The position numbers and the translations under genes were made by a program. Of a stretch of 64,000 bases of DNA, positions 8,182 to 17,618 are shown in pieces. Numbering within the stretch: position 1 is the stretch's first letter; every line of letters starts with the position of its first letter. The notes under the pieces are model-generated. The model was not told where the DNA came from. It saw only the letters and a program-made list of their open reading frames with translations, and ran no database searches. The stretch lies in assembly GCF_042434745.1 (NCBI RefSeq), contig NZ_JBHLSS010000155.1. The stretch is one strand, 5' to 3'. The DNA comes from Azotobacter paspali. GTDB lineage: Bacteria > Pseudomonadota > Gammaproteobacteria > Pseudomonadales > Pseudomonadaceae.

Positions 8182-9617
8182 CACTGAGTAAGTCCGCTGC
8201 TTGCCGGCAAGCGGCGAAGAGCTTGAAAGGGGCGGGTTTCAATGCACCCAGACCTCGACCCGGCGGTTCTTGATCCGGCCCCTTCCTCGCTGCCGTTGTC
8301 CGCCACCGATAGGGCGTCGCCGAGTCCGACGATCTCGCGGAAGGTCGCGCCGCCCTTGGCCAGTTCGCGGCGCACCGCCAGCGCTGGCAATTTCGACAGC
8401 AGAGTGCTGCGCTCCGGGTCCTGCTTGGGATCGCCGAAGCCGACCAGCGCCAACGAATTTTCCAGCTTGCCGTGCTCGCGCAGGTAGGCGAGTACGCGCT
8501 CGACATCGCGAAGTGCCTTGTTGTCGAGCAGGGCGCTGCCTTCCTGGAAGCGGAAGTTCACCGACAGGCGCCGCGCCTGGCGGGCCAGTTGCTGGTAGGC
8601 CGGTGGCATGTCGGCATGGGGAGCGATGCGCACCGCCTGCACTTTCTGCGCGACGAAGCCGTTTTGCTCGACCAGTTCCTGTCCGCGCGGGCTCTGGGCA
8701 AATTCGATCAGGGCCCGGCTCCAGGCGTTGGGCTGCCGCGGCCGCTCATAGAGGAACAGGCGGCGCGACAAGGGGTAGTCCGCGGTGGCGACCAGCGCGG
8801 GCTCGGGCGGTATCGGCCGGGATTCGCCGGCGGAGATCGCCAGGGCTCTGGCCTCGCGCACGTAGGGCAGGCCGATGAAGCCGATGCCGGCCGGGTCCCG
8901 GCTGACCGAGGCGGACAACTCGGCGCTCGATTCGAAGCGCCGGGCGTTGGCATCGAGCGTCTTGCCCCAGGGCTTGAGTACCAGTTCGTGGAAGGTGTCG
9001 AAGGTGCCCGAGCGGGCGTCGCGGGCGTACAGGCGAATAGGGCCGCCGCGTCCACCGAGCGTTTCCCAGGTTTTCACTTCGCCAGCGAACACCTGGGCCA
9101 CCTGTTCGAGGCCGAGGACGCGCAGCGAGTTGTCCGGGTGGAGGATAACCGCCAGGCCGTCGATAGCGATCACCTGTTCGGCTTGTGGACCGCGCATGTC
9201 GCCCAGGGCCGCCAGCGCGGCGGCCTCGCTGTCCTTGATCGGCCGCGAGGAGGCGGCGATATCGGCGCTGCCGTCGCGCAGGGCGGTGAAGCCGGTGCCG
9301 GAACCATGGGCGCTGATCTGTGCCTGCAGAAGCCGGCCCTGGGCATCCAGGCCCAGCACGCGCCGTTCGTTCGGCGATCCGCTGTCCTCGATGCGCACTT
9401 CGCGCAGGCCTTGCTGTTCGAACAGGCCGGCGACCAGAGCCGGGCCGAGTTCAGCGCCGATGGTGTTGGAGCCCTGGATGCGCAACACGGGAGCTTGCCC
9501 GACAGGTACCGGCTGGGCCGCCGCCATATCCCACGGCAGGCACCAGAGCAGGACGAGCAGCGAAAAGAGGAGCGGGATTCGCGAAAGGCGGGTGGACGGA
9601 GGCAGGGCGCGCAACAT
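8181..9617 (-). CDS. Phosphate-binding (PstS-like) / OmpA-C fusion lipoprotein-like protein, 3' frameshift
   Basis: A signal peptide (residues 1-35, LLFSLLVLLWCLPWDMAAAQP) leads into a periplasmic PBP-like domain of the PstS type (about 45-300): IQGSNTIGAELG, SHGSGTGFTALRDGSADIA, YARDARSGTFDTFHELVL. An OmpA-C peptidoglycan-binding domain follows (about 345-450): FRFQEGSALLDNKALRDVER and LVGFGDPKQDPERS. It would hold a ligand-binding domain at the cell wall; the ligand is unknown and phosphate is only a family guess. Near 8281 one G is missing from a G run: the as-read protein ends in an unrelated tail at 8181, whereas one base restored gives the normal OmpA ending GRIKNRRVEVWVH and a stop at 8239-8241. 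It stands alone, with no pst transport genes beside it. Confidence 0.85.
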   Translation of the reverse strand: MLRALPPSTRLSRIPLLFSLLVLLWCLPWDMAAAQPVPVGQAPVLRIQGSNTIGAELGPALVAGLFEQQGLREVRIEDSGSPNERRVLGLDAQGRLLQAQISAHGSGTGFTALRDGSADIAASSRPIKDSEAAALAALGDMRGPQAEQVIAIDGLAVILHPDNSLRVLGLEQVAQVFAGEVKTWETLGGRGGPIRLYARDARSGTFDTFHELVLKPWGKTLDANARRFESSAELSASVSRDPAGIGFIGLPYVREARALAISAGESRPIPPEPALVATADYPLSRRLFLYERPRQPNAWSRALIEFAQSPRGQELVEQNGFVAQKVQAVRIAPHADMPPAYQQLARQARRLSVNFRFQEGSALLDNKALRDVERVLAYLREHGKLENSLALVGFGDPKQDPERSTLLSKLPALAVRRELAKGGATFREIVGLGDALSVADNGSEEGAGSRTAGSRSGCIETRPFQALRRLPASSGLTQ

Positions 9618-9751
9618 GGGCTGGGCAACTCCTTGCTACTTCCGGTGGGCGGATCGCGCGAGAATAAGTCCGTTCGGTTGCACTTGTATGACAATTGGTG
9701 GACGACGCGGACCGGCATGCCCGGCTGCGAGGCCGTTCGCGTCCGCGCTTG

Positions 9752-10564
9752 TCAGTCGAGTTCCAGCCAGATCGGCGCGTGGTCGGAGGGCTTGTCCATG
9801 GCGCGTAGCTCGTAGTCCACGTCGGCCGCGCGTAGGCGCGGGCGCAGGGCGCGGGAAGTCAGGATCAGGTCGATGCGCAGGCCGCGCCGGGGATCGTCCT
9901 CAAAACCGCGGCTACGGTAGTCGAACCAACTGAAGCGGTCGCAGGTCTGCGGGTGCAGTTCGCGGAAGCTGTCCTGCAGGCCCCAATCCTTGAGCCGGGC
10001 CATCCATTCGCGTTCTTCCGGCAGGAAGCTGCATTTGCCGGTGCGCAGCCAGCGCCTAGCGTTCTCTGCGCCGATGCCGATGTCGCTGTCCTCAGGGGCG
10101 ATGTTGAAATCGCCCATCAGCGCCAGGGGCTGGCCTGGATCGAAGCGGCTTTCCAACAGGGCCTGCAGGTCGGCATAAAAGCGCGTCTTGGCGGGAAACT
10201 TCAGCGGATGGGCGCGGCTTTCGCCCTGCGGGAAGTAGCCGTTCATCACGGTGACCGGCTGCCCGGCGGCGTCGGCGTAGACGCCCCAGATGAAGCGCTT
10301 CTGCGAGTCCTCGCCGTCGTCGGGAAAGCCCTTCTGCACTTCCAGCGGCGGCTGCCGGGAGAGTAGGGCGACCCCGTAGTGGCCCTTCTGCCCGTGGTAG
10401 TGCACGTGGTAGCCCAGTTCCCCGATCCGCTCGAACGGGAATTGCTCGTCGGCGACCTTGGTCTCCTGCAAGCCGATCACATCCGGCCGATGCTTGTCGA
10501 TGAGCGCCGAGAGCTGATGCGGGCGGGCGCGCAGGCCGTTGATATTGAAGGAGACGATCTTCAT
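9752..10564 (-). CDS. xthA: Exodeoxyribonuclease III, XthA
   Basis: AP endonuclease and 3'-to-5' exonuclease of base excision repair. 270 residues with the family blocks in order: VSFNINGLRAR, the metal-binding Glu34 in GLQETKV, the catalytic Tyr/Asp region NGYFPQGE, LMGDFNIAPED, and the C-terminal SDHAPIWLELD with the general-base His262. The start ATG at 10564 matches the usual MKIVSFNING. It diverges from the acetyltransferase gene; the same xthA - acetyltransferase - tamA - tamB order is found in P. aeruginosa. Confidence 0.97.
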   Translation of the reverse strand: MKIVSFNINGLRARPHQLSALIDKHRPDVIGLQETKVADEQFPFERIGELGYHVHYHGQKGHYGVALLSRQPPLEVQKGFPDDGEDSQKRFIWGVYADAAGQPVTVMNGYFPQGESRAHPLKFPAKTRFYADLQALLESRFDPGQPLALMGDFNIAPEDSDIGIGAENARRWLRTGKCSFLPEEREWMARLKDWGLQDSFRELHPQTCDRFSWFDYRSRGFEDDPRRGLRIDLILTSRALRPRLRAADVDYELRAMDKPSDHAPIWLELD

Positions 10565-10699
10565 GGGAGCTGCCGGTTCGAAGCGGGGGAGCCATGCTAG
10601 CCGATCGATGCCGCGGCAGGCCAGCCGCCTGGCGGCCAGCGGGGGCCGGTGCTAACGTGCTCGGAAGGGGAAACGAACCGCTGCCAGGAGGCCCTGCCC

Positions 10700-11293
10700 A
10701 TGACCGCGTCTGCCGAAGTCCGCCTTATTGACGAGGGCTATCTGCGCGAGTCCTGCTCGCTGCTTTACCAGGCTCATCGTTATACGCCGACTTTCGCCTA
10801 CCTTTTCGAGTCCGACCGCCCCGGCTACGAACAGCGGGTGCGGGCCGTCGTGCGCGAACTGCTCGGCGAGCGGCTGATCGGCGCGGCGCTGATCTCCCGG
10901 CCGCAACGCCGCCTGGAAATCACCGAAAGCTGGAGCTGGCGGATGCGCATGCTGCTCACCGCCGGCTTCCGTTGTACCCGGCGTTACTTGGATTATCACG
11001 AGGCGGTGATCGCCTGCCTGCCACCGGGTGCCTATCACATCCTGCCTTTGATCGGCGTGCGCCCGAAGTTCCAGGGCCGGCACTACGGCGAGCAATTGCT
11101 CGGGGTTTTGCACCGCTGGTGCGCCGTGGACAGCAACTCCCGCGGCATAGTGCTCGACACCGGCGACCCGCACCATCTGGATTTCCTGCATCGCCAGGGT
11201 TACCAGGAGGTCGGCCAGGTCGAGCTGGGCCCGGTGCGCGAGTACATCCTGATCCATCCCAATCCGCAGCCGCTGAGGGAAGCGGGCATCTGA
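10700..11293 (+). CDS. GNAT-family N-acetyltransferase
   Basis: 197 residues, one Gcn5-related acetyltransferase domain. The acetyl-CoA pyrophosphate loop is visible as GVRPKFQGRHYGEQLL (about 130-145) and the C-terminal strand DFLHRQGYQEVGQVELGP is typical. I prefer ATG 10700, which follows CAGGAGG and starts MTASAEVRLIDEGYL, over an upstream start at 10649 lacking a ribosome site. The substrate is unknown. It precedes tamA by 74 bases and is conserved next to it in pseudomonads, so it may be co-expressed with the envelope genes. Confidence 0.85.
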   Translation: MTASAEVRLIDEGYLRESCSLLYQAHRYTPTFAYLFESDRPGYEQRVRAVVRELLGERLIGAALISRPQRRLEITESWSWRMRMLLTAGFRCTRRYLDYHEAVIACLPPGAYHILPLIGVRPKFQGRHYGEQLLGVLHRWCAVDSNSRGIVLDTGDPHHLDFLHRQGYQEVGQVELGPVREYILIHPNPQPLREAGI

Positions 11294-11367
11294 TCGTCAT
11301 GCGCATCGTGTAAACCTTCGGTAGGCGTGGTCGGAGCATTCGAATAGTCGTGCTAGCATTCGCGGCC

Positions 11368-13092
11368 ATGAGAGCTTCAATCCATACAGGGACGTTCCTG
11401 GGGCTTCTGTTCTGGGGCTCCGTGGTGTTCGCTCAGGATCGGCTGGAAGTGCGGGTCGAGCCGGCCAAAGCTAGCTTGAAAGAGAATATCGAGGGCTATA
11501 TCGGCGACCTCGGCGAACGCGACGAACAAACCCTGCGCCGCCTCGCCCCGGCCCTTGAGGAACAGGCCCGCAGCGCTGCCGAGGCGCTGGGCTTCTACCA
11601 TGCGAGGATTTCCAGCGAGGTTCGTCCCGGCGCTTCGCCGACCCTCGTTTTGCGAGTGGTTCCCGGCGAACCGGTGCGCCTGCGCCGCGTGGAGATCCGC
11701 ATCGAGGGACCGGCGGCGCGGCTCGAAGCCTTCCGCGTGCCGCAAAGTTCCCGTTTAAGGCCCGGCGCCCAGCTCAACCATGGGCGCTACGAGAGCGCCA
11801 AAAGTAGCATCAAGAGCCAGGCGTCGCGCCTGGGGTTCTTTTCCGGGCACTTCACCCGCCAGCACCTGTTCATCGATCCGGCCGCCAATGTCGCCGATAT
11901 CGAACTGGTCTATGCCAGCGGGCCGCGCTACCGGCTGGGAGAGGTGACCTTCCAGGGCGAGACGCCGTTCGACGAGGCGTTCATGCGGCGCGTGGTGCCT
12001 TTCCAGGCCGGTGACCCCTACGATTCCGGGCAGATCGCCAAACTGCAGGACAATCTCCAGACGCTCGGTTATTTCGAAGGTGTGCGGGTCGACGCCGATC
12101 CCGCCAGCATCAGCGGCGAGATGGTACCGGTGCTGGTCCATCTGCAGATGCGTAAGCCGCGCAGCTTCGGCATCGGCCTCGGCTTCTCCACCGACGTCGG
12201 CCCGCGCGGTCGGGCCAACTGGACGCGCCACTGGGCCAATCCCCAAGGGCACAGCTATGGCGTGGAAATGGAACTGTCGCAGCCGAAACAGAACATCGGT
12301 CTCTGGTACGACATCCCTCTCGATCCGCCGATGACCGACAAGCTGCGCTTCGTCGGCGGCTACCAGTACGAGGAACTGGCCGATACCGATACCCTCAGCC
12401 GTCTACTCAAGGTCGGCCCGGAGTGGCACCGGCGGCTGGACAATGACTGGCAGCAAATCTTCTCGCTGAAATGGCAGCGCGAAGAGTTCCGCTACGGCGA
12501 CGACAGCGGCCTGAGCAATCTGCTATTGCCGGGCGTGGCCTATTCCTACCTGGAGAGCGACCATCCCCTCGACCCGAGCCGCGGCTACCGCCTGCAGGTG
12601 GAGATGGCCGCGGCCAGCGAAGCCCTGTTGTCGGACGCCAACCTGATCTACAGCTCGATCATGCTCAAGGGCCTGACCACTCTGGCGGGGCGGCACCGTC
12701 TGCTCGGTCGGCTGCAGTTCGGCGGCAACTTCACCGACGAATACACCACGGTGCCGCCGTCGCTGCGTTTCTTCGCCGGCGGCGATCAGAGCGTGCGTGG
12801 CTACGAGTATCAGACGCTGTCGCCGACCAACTCCGATGGCGATCACATCGGCGGTCGTTACATGATCGCCAGCAGCCTGGAATACCAGTACGAACTGCGC
12901 GACAAGTGGCGGGTCGCCACCTTCGTCGACCAGGGCAACGCCTTCAACTCCAAAAGTTCGCCGAGTCTCAAGACCAGTGCGGGCTTCGGCGTGCGCTGGG
13001 TATCGCCGGTCGGTCCGCTGCGGGTCGACCTGGCCCACGGAATCGACGACGGCAGCTTCCGTCTGCACTTCTCCATGGGGCCGGAACTATGA
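11368..13092 (+). CDS. tamA: Translocation and assembly module outer-membrane protein TamA
   Basis: Outer-membrane beta-barrel of the Omp85 superfamily that partners with TamB. 574 residues: a signal peptide (LGLLFWGSVVFAQ), three POTRA domains (about 25-270), then a 16-strand barrel ending in LHFSMGPEL. The diagnostic barrel loop-6 motif VRGYEY is present (DQSVRGYEYQTLSP), and the POTRA-to-barrel hinge KPRSFGIGLGFSTDVGPR matches the family. ATG 11368 gives the expected signal peptide. The stop overlaps the tamB start (ATGA), so the two are translationally coupled. Recent work ties TamB to anterograde phospholipid transport; the older view was autotransporter assembly. Confidence 0.95.
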   Translation: MRASIHTGTFLGLLFWGSVVFAQDRLEVRVEPAKASLKENIEGYIGDLGERDEQTLRRLAPALEEQARSAAEALGFYHARISSEVRPGASPTLVLRVVPGEPVRLRRVEIRIEGPAARLEAFRVPQSSRLRPGAQLNHGRYESAKSSIKSQASRLGFFSGHFTRQHLFIDPAANVADIELVYASGPRYRLGEVTFQGETPFDEAFMRRVVPFQAGDPYDSGQIAKLQDNLQTLGYFEGVRVDADPASISGEMVPVLVHLQMRKPRSFGIGLGFSTDVGPRGRANWTRHWANPQGHSYGVEMELSQPKQNIGLWYDIPLDPPMTDKLRFVGGYQYEELADTDTLSRLLKVGPEWHRRLDNDWQQIFSLKWQREEFRYGDDSGLSNLLLPGVAYSYLESDHPLDPSRGYRLQVEMAAASEALLSDANLIYSSIMLKGLTTLAGRHRLLGRLQFGGNFTDEYTTVPPSLRFFAGGDQSVRGYEYQTLSPTNSDGDHIGGRYMIASSLEYQYELRDKWRVATFVDQGNAFNSKSSPSLKTSAGFGVRWVSPVGPLRVDLAHGIDDGSFRLHFSMGPEL

Positions 13093-16000
13093 GAAGCCTG
13101 AGACTGGCACTGTACGGCCTGCTGACGGGACTGGCGCTGCTGCTGGCCACGCTGGCCCTGCTGCTCGGCACGGGCGTGGGCAGCCGCTGGCTGCTGGCGC
13201 GGGTGCCGGGACTGCAGGTGGAAGCGTTTTCCGGGCGTCTCGCCGGTACCTGGCGGGCTGAACGGCTGGATTGGCGCCAGGACGGGCGGAGCGTGGCACT
13301 GAGCGCTGTCGAATTCGTCTGGCGCCCGAGTTGCCTGCTGGGGCTGAGCCTGTGCGTGGACCGCCTGGCCGCCGGACAGGTGAGCCTGGAACTGCCGCCG
13401 GGCGAAGAGACGACGGAAGACGACGGACCGCTGCGGTTGCCGGAACTGAAGCTGCCGCTGCGGGTCCGCCTCGGCGAGGCGCGGGCCGGCCGGCTGCTGC
13501 TGAACGGCGGCGAACAGGCGCAAGACTTGCGGCTCGCCATGCAGTGGGACGCCGAGGGCATCCGCATCGATGCACTCGAGGCTCGCCGCGACGACCTGGG
13601 TGTGAACTTGCAGGGCCGCCTCGTCCCCACGGGTGCCTGGCTGCTGAGCGCCAGCGGCGACCTGCGCCTGCCGGCGCCGGAGGGCCAGTTCTGGACACTG
13701 GGCCTGCAAGTGGAGGGCGATCTGCAGGGCCGCTTGCATTTGCAGGCCGACAGCCAGGGTTATCTGTCCGGCCGGCTGAGCGGCGAGCTGCAACCACTCG
13801 CCGAGCGGCTCCCAGCCAGCCTGAAGCTGAGTGCCGAAGGTCTCCAAGCGATCGCCGGACTGCCGGACACCCTGCGCCTGGAACGGATCGAACTCGGTAT
13901 CGATGGCGACCTGAGCGACGGCTACGTGATACAAGGCGATGCCAGCCTGCCGGGCGAGGGCGGCGCCGTGGCGCTGGCCCTGCGCGGCCGGGTGATGGCC
14001 GAGGAGGCGGAGCTTTCCAGGCTTCGCCTGGACGCCGGCGGCCAGCAACGCGTCGATTTGTCCGGCCGTCTGGCCTGGAGCCAGGGACTGGCCGGCGAGT
14101 TGCGCGTCGCCTGGCGGGATTTCCCCTGGCGGCGGCTCTACCCGGCCATCGAAGAGCCGGCGGTGAAGCTCAAACGCTTCGATGGCGAACTGTCCTACCG
14201 GGACGGTGGCTATCTCGGCAATTTCGCGGCCAACCTCGAAGGGCCGGCCGGTCCCTTCAGCCTGGCCAGTCCGCTGAGCGGCGATCTCGCTCAACTGTAT
14301 CTGCCGCAGCTCAAGCTGGTCGCCGGCCAGGGCCGGGCGGAGGGCTCGCTCGGCCTGGGTTTCGCCGACGGCATCGACTGGAACGCCGATCTGCGCCTGA
14401 GCGAATTCGATCCCGCCTACTGGCTGGCCGAGCTGAACGGCCGTCTCGGCGGGCCGCTGAAGAGCCGGGGCCGGTTCCGCGACGGCCGCCTGCAACTGGA
14501 CGCCAGTATCGATCTTTCCGGGCAGTTGCGCGGCCAGCGGACGCGCTTGCTGCTCGAGGCGAGGGGCGAGGACGCCGCTTGGGAGCTGGCCAGGCTCGAC
14601 CTGGCGCTCGGCGCCAACCGCATCCAGGGCAACGGACGGCTCGACGAGCGCCTGCGCGGTCGTCTGGAACTGGCAATGCCGCAACTGGGCCAGCTCTGGC
14701 CAGGCCTGCAAGGCAGCGCCGAGGGACGCCTCGAACTCGCCGGCACGCTGGCGGCGCCGCAGGGGCGGCTCGACCTGAACGGCCGTCGACTGGGTTTGGG
14801 CGAGCAGCGTCTGGACAGCCTGGCCCTGGCCGGCAACCTCGACGCCGCCCAGCGCGGTCGCCTGACGCTGGATGTCAACGGCATTCGCCTCGGCGCCACC
14901 TCGCTGGGCCGGTTGCAGGCGCAGGGGCAGGGCGATCGGCGCACGCAAAGCTTGAGCCTCGATCTCTCCGGTCCCCAACTGGAGCTGGCGTTGGCCCTCG
15001 ACGGTCGCCTGGAGGAACTGGCCAAGGGCTGGAACTGGCGCGGCCAGCTAAGCCGCGGCCAGTTGCGCAGCGGCGCCCAAGACTGGCGCCTGCAGGCGCC
15101 GGCGCGTCTTGAACGCCTGGCCGACGGCCGGCTGAACTTCGGCGCGCATTGCTGGCGTTCCGGTCCGGCGAGTCTTTGCGGCGAGGAGCAGCGCCTGCTG
15201 CCGGAGCCCCGGCTGAACTACCGGCTGCGCGACTTCCCCCTGGACAGCTTGGCCGCCTTCCTGCCTGAGAATTTCGCCTGGCAGGGCCAGTTGAACGGCG
15301 AACTGCAGCTCGACATGCCAGCCGCCGGGCCGCGCGGACAGGTCCGCCTGGACGCCGGCAACGGTGTGCTGCGCCTGCGCAAGCAAGGCCGCTGGCAGGA
15401 CCTCCCTTATCGCGAACTGGTCCTCGACAGTCGCCTGCAGCCACGGCGCGTCGATGTCCGCCTGGCCTTCGCCGGACCGCAACTGGGCGAACTGGAGGTT
15501 CGCACGCAGATCGACCCACGCGGCAAGGACAAGCCGATATCCGGCCAGTTCGCCCTGCGTGGGCTGAAGCTTGGGGTACTGCAGCCTTTCGCCGACCCGG
15601 TCGAGGAGCTGGAAGGCACGCTGGACGGCAGCGGTACGCTGCGCGGCAGCCTGCTGCAGCCGCAGGTCGACGGCCGTCTGGAGCTGCGCGGCGGACTGGT
15701 CGCCGGCAGCGGATTGCCGATCCGCATCGAGAATCTCGCGCTGCAGGCGCAGATCGCCGGCGACAGTCTGCGCCTGAACGGCGGCTGGCGCAGCGGCGAG
15801 CAGGGGCGCGGCAGTCTCGACGGCACGCTCGACTGGGGCCGGGCGCTGGAGCTGGATTTGCGCATCCGCGGCAATCGCCTACCGGTGAGCGTGCAACCCT
15901 ATGCCGAACTGGAGGTGGAGCCGGACCTACAGGTGCGCCTGGCCGGCGCCGCGGACGAGCGGCAACTGGCCTTGAGCGGCGCGCTGGGTGTGCCGCGCGG

Positions 16001-16787
16001 GGCGATCACCCTGCGCGAACTGCCGGCTTCCACCGTCCGGGTTTCCGGAGACGCGGTGGTGGCCGGTCGCGAGATCAAGCCGCGCCAGCAACTGGCCATG
16101 CACATGGATGTCCAGGTCGAGGTCGGTCGGGATAAGCTGACCTTCAGCGGTTTTGGCCTGAGCGCCGACCTGGCCGGACACCTGCACATCGGCGACAACC
16201 TCGATACCCGCGGCGAGCTGAGCCTAAACAACGGCCGCTACCGTGCCTACGGCCAGCGCCTGGATATCCGCCGGGCGCGCCTGCTGTTCATCGGTCCGAT
16301 CGACCAGCCCTACCTGGACATCGAGGCAATCCGCAAGGTCGACGACGTGGTGGCCGGTCTGCGGGTCGGCGGCAACGTTCTGGAGCCGCGCACCGATGTG
16401 TTCAGCGAGCCGGCGATGGGTCAGGAGCAGGCTCTCTCCTATCTACTGCTGGGCCGTGCGCCGGGCGGCAGCGACAGTGGCGACAGCAATCTGCTGGCCA
16501 GCGCCGCGCTCGGTCTCGGTCTGGCCGGCAGCTCTTCGCTCACCGGTGGCCTGGCGGAAAGTCTCGGTATCGAGCAGTTCGAGCTGGGCACCCAGGGCAG
16601 CGGCACGGACACCAGCGTGGTGGCCAGCGGCAAGCTGTCCGATCGGCTGAGCCTGATCTACGGGGTCGGCGTGTTCGAGCCGATGAACAGCATCGCCCTG
16701 CGCTATCAATTGACCCGCCGCCTGTATCTGGAAGCGGCCAGCGGCCTGGCCAGCTCGCTGGACATCTTCTACAAGCGGGACTTCTGA
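13089..16787 (+). CDS. tamB: Translocation and assembly module inner-membrane protein TamB (AsmA-like)
   Basis: 1,232-residue inner-membrane-anchored protein: one N-terminal transmembrane helix (LALYGLLTGLALLLATLALL), then a very long periplasmic beta-taco/bridge made of repeated beta-strand blocks, and the DUF490 C-terminal domain (about 900-1232) ending YYKRDF-like (LDIFYKRDF), which docks to TamA. The C-terminal region shows GQEQALSYLLLGRAPGG and LSDRLSLIYGVGVFEP, hallmarks of TamB. The hydrophobic groove of such bridge proteins is thought to carry phospholipids between the membranes. The gene overlaps tamA by four bases. It is directly followed by a 5'-truncated symporter gene, a recombination scar. 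Confidence 0.95.
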   Translation: MRSLRLALYGLLTGLALLLATLALLLGTGVGSRWLLARVPGLQVEAFSGRLAGTWRAERLDWRQDGRSVALSAVEFVWRPSCLLGLSLCVDRLAAGQVSLELPPGEETTEDDGPLRLPELKLPLRVRLGEARAGRLLLNGGEQAQDLRLAMQWDAEGIRIDALEARRDDLGVNLQGRLVPTGAWLLSASGDLRLPAPEGQFWTLGLQVEGDLQGRLHLQADSQGYLSGRLSGELQPLAERLPASLKLSAEGLQAIAGLPDTLRLERIELGIDGDLSDGYVIQGDASLPGEGGAVALALRGRVMAEEAELSRLRLDAGGQQRVDLSGRLAWSQGLAGELRVAWRDFPWRRLYPAIEEPAVKLKRFDGELSYRDGGYLGNFAANLEGPAGPFSLASPLSGDLAQLYLPQLKLVAGQGRAEGSLGLGFADGIDWNADLRLSEFDPAYWLAELNGRLGGPLKSRGRFRDGRLQLDASIDLSGQLRGQRTRLLLEARGEDAAWELARLDLALGANRIQGNGRLDERLRGRLELAMPQLGQLWPGLQGSAEGRLELAGTLAAPQGRLDLNGRRLGLGEQRLDSLALAGNLDAAQRGRLTLDVNGIRLGATSLGRLQAQGQGDRRTQSLSLDLSGPQLELALALDGRLEELAKGWNWRGQLSRGQLRSGAQDWRLQAPARLERLADGRLNFGAHCWRSGPASLCGEEQRLLPEPRLNYRLRDFPLDSLAAFLPENFAWQGQLNGELQLDMPAAGPRGQVRLDAGNGVLRLRKQGRWQDLPYRELVLDSRLQPRRVDVRLAFAGPQLGELEVRTQIDPRGKDKPISGQFALRGLKLGVLQPFADPVEELEGTLDGSGTLRGSLLQPQVDGRLELRGGLVAGSGLPIRIENLALQAQIAGDSLRLNGGWRSGEQGRGSLDGTLDWGRALELDLRIRGNRLPVSVQPYAELEVEPDLQVRLAGAADERQLALSGALGVPRGAITLRELPASTVRVSGDAVVAGREIKPRQQLAMHMDVQVEVGRDKLTFSGFGLSADLAGHLHIGDNLDTRGELSLNNGRYRAYGQRLDIRRARLLFIGPIDQPYLDIEAIRKVDDVVAGLRVGGNVLEPRTDVFSEPAMGQEQALSYLLLGRAPGGSDSGDSNLLASAALGLGLAGSSSLTGGLAESLGIEQFELGTQGSGTDTSVVASGKLSDRLSLIYGVGVFEPMNSIALRYQLTRRLYLEAASGLASSLDIFYKRDF

Positions 16788-17611
16788 TCAACAGCATGGC
16801 CCACGCCTTGGAGGACAGCTTCGGCGTGCCGATGTGGAGCACCGGCCTGGCGACGTCACCGCGTTGGTGATCCTCGGCGGCATCAGGCGCGTCGGCAAGG
16901 TGACCGAGGCCCTGGTGCCCTTCATGTGCCTGGCCTACGTGATCGCCGCCCTGGTGGTGCTGGTGGCGAACGCCGAGGCGATCGGCCACCTTCGCTTTGA
17001 TCTTCGAGCATGCCTTCAGCCTGTCGGCGGCCAGCGGCGGTTTCGCCGGCGCGGCGGTGATGGCGGTGATCCGCTACGGCGTGGCCCGCGGCATCTTCTC
17101 CAACGAGGCCGGGCTGGGTGCCGCCGGAATCGCCCAGGCCGCCGGCACCACCACCAGTTCGGTGCGCTCGGGGCTGATCGGCATGCTCGGCACTTTCATC
17201 GACACCATCGTGGTCTGCAGCATGACTGGCTTGGCGATCCTCGGCTCCGGTGTCTGGACCGGCGGCAAGAGCGGTGCCGCGCTCTTTGCGGAGGCCTTCG
17301 AGTCGGCGATGCCGGGCTTCGACGCGGCACTGCTCAGTCTGGCCCCGGTGGTTTTCGCCTACACCACGGTGCTCGGTTGGAGTTTCTACGGCGAGAAATG
17401 CTGGGAGTTCCTCTGCGGCACCCGGGCGATCCTGCCGTTCCGGGTGGTCTGGGTCGCAGCGATTCCCTTCGGTGCCATCGCCCAGCTAAATCTCGCCTGG
17501 CTGGTGGCCGACATCCTCAACGGCCCGATGGCGATCCCCAACCTGATCGCGTTGCTGCTGTTGAGTCCGGTGGTGCTCGGACTGACCCGGAAATATTTCG
17601 CCGGGCGATGA
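16788..17611 (+). pseudogene. Alanine/glycine:cation symporter (AGCS family), 5'-truncated and frameshifted
   Basis: Homology begins abruptly at the tamB stop (INSMAHALEDSFGVPMW in frame just after it) and lacks the first 150-200 residues of a normal 450-480-residue AGCS transporter. The remainder is clear: TALVILGGIRRVGKVTEALV, then FAGAAVMAVIRYGVARGIFS with the family signature NEAGLGAAGIAQAAG, SGLIGMLGTFIDTIVVCSMT and LGWSFYGEKCWEF. At least two frame changes occur, near 16850 and near 16985; the longest intact frame is 16997-17611 (204 residues). Such proteins import alanine or glycine with sodium; this one cannot work. Its junction with tamB suggests a deletion that fused two formerly separate loci. 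Confidence 0.85.
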
Positions 17612-17618
17612 GCCGGTG

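Noticed and set aside
12858..14978. A 706-codon antisense frame opposite tamA/tamB (and a similar 505-codon frame opposite muxB, 20546-22063)
   Set aside because: High GC removes stop codons from the antisense frame; the Gln/Ala/Arg-rich translations match nothing and the sense genes are certain.
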